A stretch of DNA of 64,000 nt from Cyclobacterium marinum DSM 745 (GTDB lineage Bacteria; Bacteroidota; Bacteroidia; Cytophagales; Cyclobacteriaceae). Positions 61,054 through 64,000 of the stretch are shown here, one piece after another. Both the position numbers and the translations under genes were made by a program. Under the pieces are notes generated by a model. That model was not told the DNA's origin. It ran no database searches and saw only the letters and a program-made list of their open reading frames with translations. The DNA lies in the NCBI RefSeq assembly GCF_000222485.1, contig NC_015914.1:558001-622000 (forward strand), written 5' to 3'. Each line of letters starts with the position of its first letter. The first letter of the stretch is position 1.

Positions 61054-62511
61054 TTGAACCTAAAACAGCTATTTTACCGGCTTTTATTACTGATATGCAT
61101 CCTAGGAACAGGTGGTAAAATTTTGTTTGCCCAAAATAGTGACAGTTTATACATTAGCCCCAATAATACCAGTACTCCCAAGCAAGTTACAATTAATAAT
61201 ATTTTTATTGTTGGCAATGAAAAAACACGCAAGAACATCATCCTTCGGGAGATGAACCTTGCCGAAAACATGACCTATAACTGGGATGAATTTGTAGCTT
61301 TGGTCACAGCCGACCAAAAAAAAATCTACAACCTACGGCTTTTCACTACTGCCACTGTCACCCCACTTTTTGTAGGCGAAGAACAAGTTGAAATTTTAGT
61401 CTCCGTCAAAGAAAGGTGGTACATCCTTCCCAGCATAATTTTTAATTTGGCAGATCGAAATTTCTCTGAATGGTGGTCCAATCAAAATAGGGATTTTTCC
61501 AGGGTAAACTATGGGATTAAATTGGATCACAATAATATCGGAGGAAGAAATGAAAAACTTCGAGTAATTGGTCAGGTGGGCTTTACACAAGCCATTCTCC
61601 TGAATTATACCATCCCCTATTTTGATAAAAATCAACTACATGGCTTGGCAGCAAAATTTAGCTACAATACAAACAAAAACATCCCTATAAAATCAGTTGG
61701 AAACAAACAGTATTTTTACAGAAATCCTGATGAGGATATTTTAAAAAAGACACTCGCTGCCTCCCTAACTTATAGTTTCAGAGGTAGTTTCTATAATTTC
61801 CATTACTTTACGGCAGGCTACCACAACACTTGGATTCATAAAGATGTTATCCAAGAAAAACCCAACTACTTTACCCACGATGACCAAAAATTAAAATACT
61901 TTCTCGCCTCTTATCGGTACCGTCATGACAACCGTGACAATGTCTCTTATGCAACCCATGGAACCATGTTGGATGCCAGCCTTACCAAATATGGAATGTT
62001 TGGAAACGATGACATCGATGAGTTGGAATTTAGTATAATGGCCAGCAAGTACAACAAACTAGGAGATAAATTTCACTTTGCCACAGGAATTTCAGGTTCT
62101 GCTTTTTTTAGCGATAATCAGCCTTATACACTGGTTCGCGGTATTGGTTATAAACCTGATTTTATCAGGGGCTATGAACTCAATGTTATCGAAGGCCAAC
62201 AATTAATCGCCCACAAGAACAGCTTGCGTTATGAGATACTAGACATAGCCTATGATATTTCTGACATTATGCCGATTGATGAATTTTCGGTGTTCCCAAT
62301 AAAACTTTACCTCAGTGGCAATTTTGATCATGGTTATGTTAGAGATGCCAATCGCCTTGCTTTAAACGCCGCACTAACTAATAAATATTTGTTAGGATAT
62401 GGTTTGGGGCTTGACCTAATCGGTATGTATGACGCCGTTTTTAGATTTGAATATTCCGTAAATAACATGGGGACAGGCAGTTTCTTTGTCAATGTGAAGG
62501 CTCCTATATAA
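61054..62511 (+). CDS. BamA/TamA-like outer-membrane protein
   Basis: A 485-residue exported protein. The signal peptide (LLLLICILGTGGKILFAQ) is followed by a POTRA-like segment (VTINNIFIVGNEKTRKNIIL, residues 45-125), then a beta-barrel surface-antigen domain. The latter includes GRNEKLRVIGQVGFTQAILL, YRYRHDNRDNVSYATHGTML and the last strand RFEYSVNNMGTGSFFV. It is too short for BamA, so it may be a TamA- or TPS-like assembly or patatin-less barrel. The start is TTG at 61054; an in-frame TAG at 61045 excludes a longer form. Confidence 0.85.
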   Translation: MNLKQLFYRLLLLICILGTGGKILFAQNSDSLYISPNNTSTPKQVTINNIFIVGNEKTRKNIILREMNLAENMTYNWDEFVALVTADQKKIYNLRLFTTATVTPLFVGEEQVEILVSVKERWYILPSIIFNLADRNFSEWWSNQNRDFSRVNYGIKLDHNNIGGRNEKLRVIGQVGFTQAILLNYTIPYFDKNQLHGLAAKFSYNTNKNIPIKSVGNKQYFYRNPDEDILKKTLAASLTYSFRGSFYNFHYFTAGYHNTWIHKDVIQEKPNYFTHDDQKLKYFLASYRYRHDNRDNVSYATHGTMLDASLTKYGMFGNDDIDELEFSIMASKYNKLGDKFHFATGISGSAFFSDNQPYTLVRGIGYKPDFIRGYELNVIEGQQLIAHKNSLRYEILDIAYDISDIMPIDEFSVFPIKLYLSGNFDHGYVRDANRLALNAALTNKYLLGYGLGLDLIGMYDAVFRFEYSVNNMGTGSFFVNVKAPI

Positions 62512-62586
62512 TTCGTTATTTTTTTTCGATTACATGGATTTTTAGTATATTCCAGTAATACTTTATTTTTTCTTTCTTTTTTGGTT

Positions 62587-63414
62587 ATGGAGAAATGGGT
62601 GCTAGTTGGTTCAATTTTGCTTTTTACCGGGACTTCTTGGGGCCAAAATGGCATGGACCATTTCCCAAAAGGAGCGCAAAGCCTTGGCCTAGGAAATGCC
62701 AGTGTAACCCTCCACGAACCTTGGGCAATTTTTAACAATATAGGCGCTTTAGGCAAAGGAACGACAGATATTTTAGCCGTAGTAGGATATGACCACCGAC
62801 TAGGCCTAAATGAACTAACCACTTTGGCAGCCGGAATAACAATCCCTACAGAAAATTTAGGCATTTTAGGGGTAGGGGTTTCCTCTTACGGTGGAGAATT
62901 GTTTAACCAACAACAGATCGGCATTGGACTGGCAAAACAGATGGGACTGGCCAGCTTAGGCCTAAAAATTAATTATTTCCAAACCAATATTGAAGGTTTT
63001 GGCAGAAGTGCCAGGCCGGTTTTGGAACTTGGAGGCACCGCAGAACTTTTCCCCGGCGTATTTTTTGGGGCCCATCTTTACAATATCACTCGAGCAGCCA
63101 TTAGCAAGGCCAGTTTAAATTACCTGCCAACAATTGTAAAAACCGGTATTTCATATCGACCATCTGATAACCTGATGGTCAACATTGAAACTGAAAAAGA
63201 ACTTTCTTCCCCTGCCCAATTCAAAGCCGGTATAGCCTATAGTTTTGAAGAGAAATTCTGGGTACGAACAGGAATAACAAGTCAGCCCAATAATTTGTAT
63301 TTTGGCATTGGATTTCGACCTAGAAGGTTTCAGGTAGATTATGCTTTATCACGAAATTATTTACTGGGTTTCACCCACCATTTTTCTTTAAACTATAACC
63401 TTTCTGCTCAATGA
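62587..63414 (+). CDS. PorV/PorQ-like outer-membrane beta-barrel
   Basis: A 275-residue exported protein. The signal peptide is GSILLFTGTSWGQ. The family-type start FPKGAQSLGLGNASVTLHEP and AIFNNIGALGK recall the SARSxAMGxAxVA region of PorV/PorQ. Glycine-rich barrel strands follow, ending in HHFSLNYNLSAQ. It is shorter than PorV (404) and PorQ (about 330), so the role is uncertain. ATG 62587 is preferred to TTG 62581. The stop overlaps the next gene as ATGA (63411-63414), so the two proteins may work together. Confidence 0.75.
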   Translation: MEKWVLVGSILLFTGTSWGQNGMDHFPKGAQSLGLGNASVTLHEPWAIFNNIGALGKGTTDILAVVGYDHRLGLNELTTLAAGITIPTENLGILGVGVSSYGGELFNQQQIGIGLAKQMGLASLGLKINYFQTNIEGFGRSARPVLELGGTAELFPGVFFGAHLYNITRAAISKASLNYLPTIVKTGISYRPSDNLMVNIETEKELSSPAQFKAGIAYSFEEKFWVRTGITSQPNNLYFGIGFRPRRFQVDYALSRNYLLGFTHHFSLNYNLSAQ

Positions 63415-64000
63415 AAGGCAAGGCAATCACCGGCCTAGCCTTATTGGTAGGCACTATGGGGCTTTACGCCCAACAAATACCAAAAACCGAACTTGATATA
63501 GAAGCATTTATAGAGGAAAGGTTTGCCTTTCAGGAAGAAGACATCCCATATGAAGACCTCTACGAAAGCCTTCTTCAACATTACTTTCAGCCTTTGGACC
63601 TTCAAAAGGCTACAAGCACAGACTTGCAATCCCTCTATCTGTTAAGTCCGAAACAAATAGAATCTTTCATCAATTACAGGAATCAATTGGGCAACTTTGT
63701 ATCCCTATATGAATTTCAGGCAATTCCTGATTGGACTTTAACAACCATCGAAAACCTCTTACCTTTTGTGGTCATCAATTCCTCCAATCCTAACCAAAGC
63801 CTCCCGGGTTTTAAGCGCATGGCAAAAGCGGAAAATGCCTATTTACTTTTACGTCATAATAGAGTATGGCAAGAAAGAAAAGGATTTTCTCTCCCGGATA
63901 CATTGGCCAATGGAACGTTGAGTAGCAGGTATATGGGAGATCCAAATAACCTTTACCTAAGGTTTCGCCTGCAACAACCTTCAGATTTTAGTATGGGACT
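63411..64000 (+). CDS. Exported helix-hairpin-helix (ComEA-like) protein, 3' end outside window
   Basis: The frame is open from ATG 63411 to the window end, 196 residues visible. The signal peptide is ITGLALLVGTMGLYAQ. After a helical stretch comes a helix-hairpin-helix-type repeat: DLQKATSTDLQSLYLLSPKQ, IESFINYRNQLGNFVSLYEF and QAIPDWTLTTIENLLPFVVI, the pattern of ComEA-like DNA-binding domains. The following part (YLRFRLQQPSDFSMG) looks like the beginning of a beta-barrel. Large Bacteroidota HhH-barrel proteins of unknown function have this form. Confidence 0.8.
   Translation, partial: MKGKAITGLALLVGTMGLYAQQIPKTELDIEAFIEERFAFQEEDIPYEDLYESLLQHYFQPLDLQKATSTDLQSLYLLSPKQIESFINYRNQLGNFVSLYEFQAIPDWTLTTIENLLPFVVINSSNPNQSLPGFKRMAKAENAYLLLRHNRVWQERKGFSLPDTLANGTLSSRYMGDPNNLYLRFRLQQPSDFSMG

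Noticed and set aside
62334..62864. 176-residue minus-strand frame
   Set aside because: Antisense to two well-supported exported proteins; no family match.

Overview
The window reads as chromosome of a Bacteroidota bacterium, most likely order Cytophagales, family Cyclobacteriaceae. This rests on gene content only: type IX secretion genes (PorU end, PorV), an IPExxxVDY protein, DUF3078 and DUF5687 proteins, an NVEALA-like peptide, MbnP, frequent ATGA stop/start overlaps, several TTG starts, and TAnnTTTG-type -7 promoter boxes with little Shine-Dalgarno signal. No rRNA, tRNA, CRISPR array, prophage or intact insertion sequence was seen.

Layout. 0-3.8 kb: porU (partial), porV and a metal-site-less M16 peptidase, overlapping by ATGA. 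3.8-17.8 kb: glycosyltransferase, YigZ, a DEDD exonuclease, nhaC (frameshifted near its end), Mpo1-like protein, KefB-type antiporter, queA, MacB-like permease, recA, DUF3108 protein, a two-component pair and a RluA-type pseudouridine synthase. 17.8-23.1 kb is the accessory part: three copies of a palindrome-rich REP-like mosaic, three copies of a second short repeat, two tandem paralogous beta-propeller lipoproteins, and between them a small cysteine-rich secreted-peptide gene carrying an in-frame stop. 23.1-27.8 kb: a di-heme enzyme/MbnP copper-type cassette whose second di-heme gene carries an in-frame TGA. 27.8-45.1 kb: M16 peptidase with intact HxxEH, O-methyltransferase, LysM lytic transglycosylase, DUF3078 protein, dnaX with an A10 frameshift site, GNAT protein, DUF5687/ABC exporter, a SorAB-like sulfite dehydrogenase, a TolB-like propeller protein, a GH31 glycosidase and a lipoprotein. 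45.2-64 kb is mostly housekeeping: typA, pfkA, miaA, a response-regulator cluster, a PhnP-like hydrolase, an RqcH-like NFACT protein, pyk, acpP-fabF-rnc, nadE, lgt, yidD, a BamA-like barrel, a PorV/PorQ-like barrel and a helix-hairpin-helix protein cut by the window end.

The most interesting points are the peptide/propeller island with its repeats, the MbnH/MbnP-like locus with two di-heme enzymes, and the dnaX slippery run. Three genes (nhaC, the peptide, the second di-heme enzyme) are broken by what look like single small lesions; real decay and sequence error cannot be told apart from the sequence alone.
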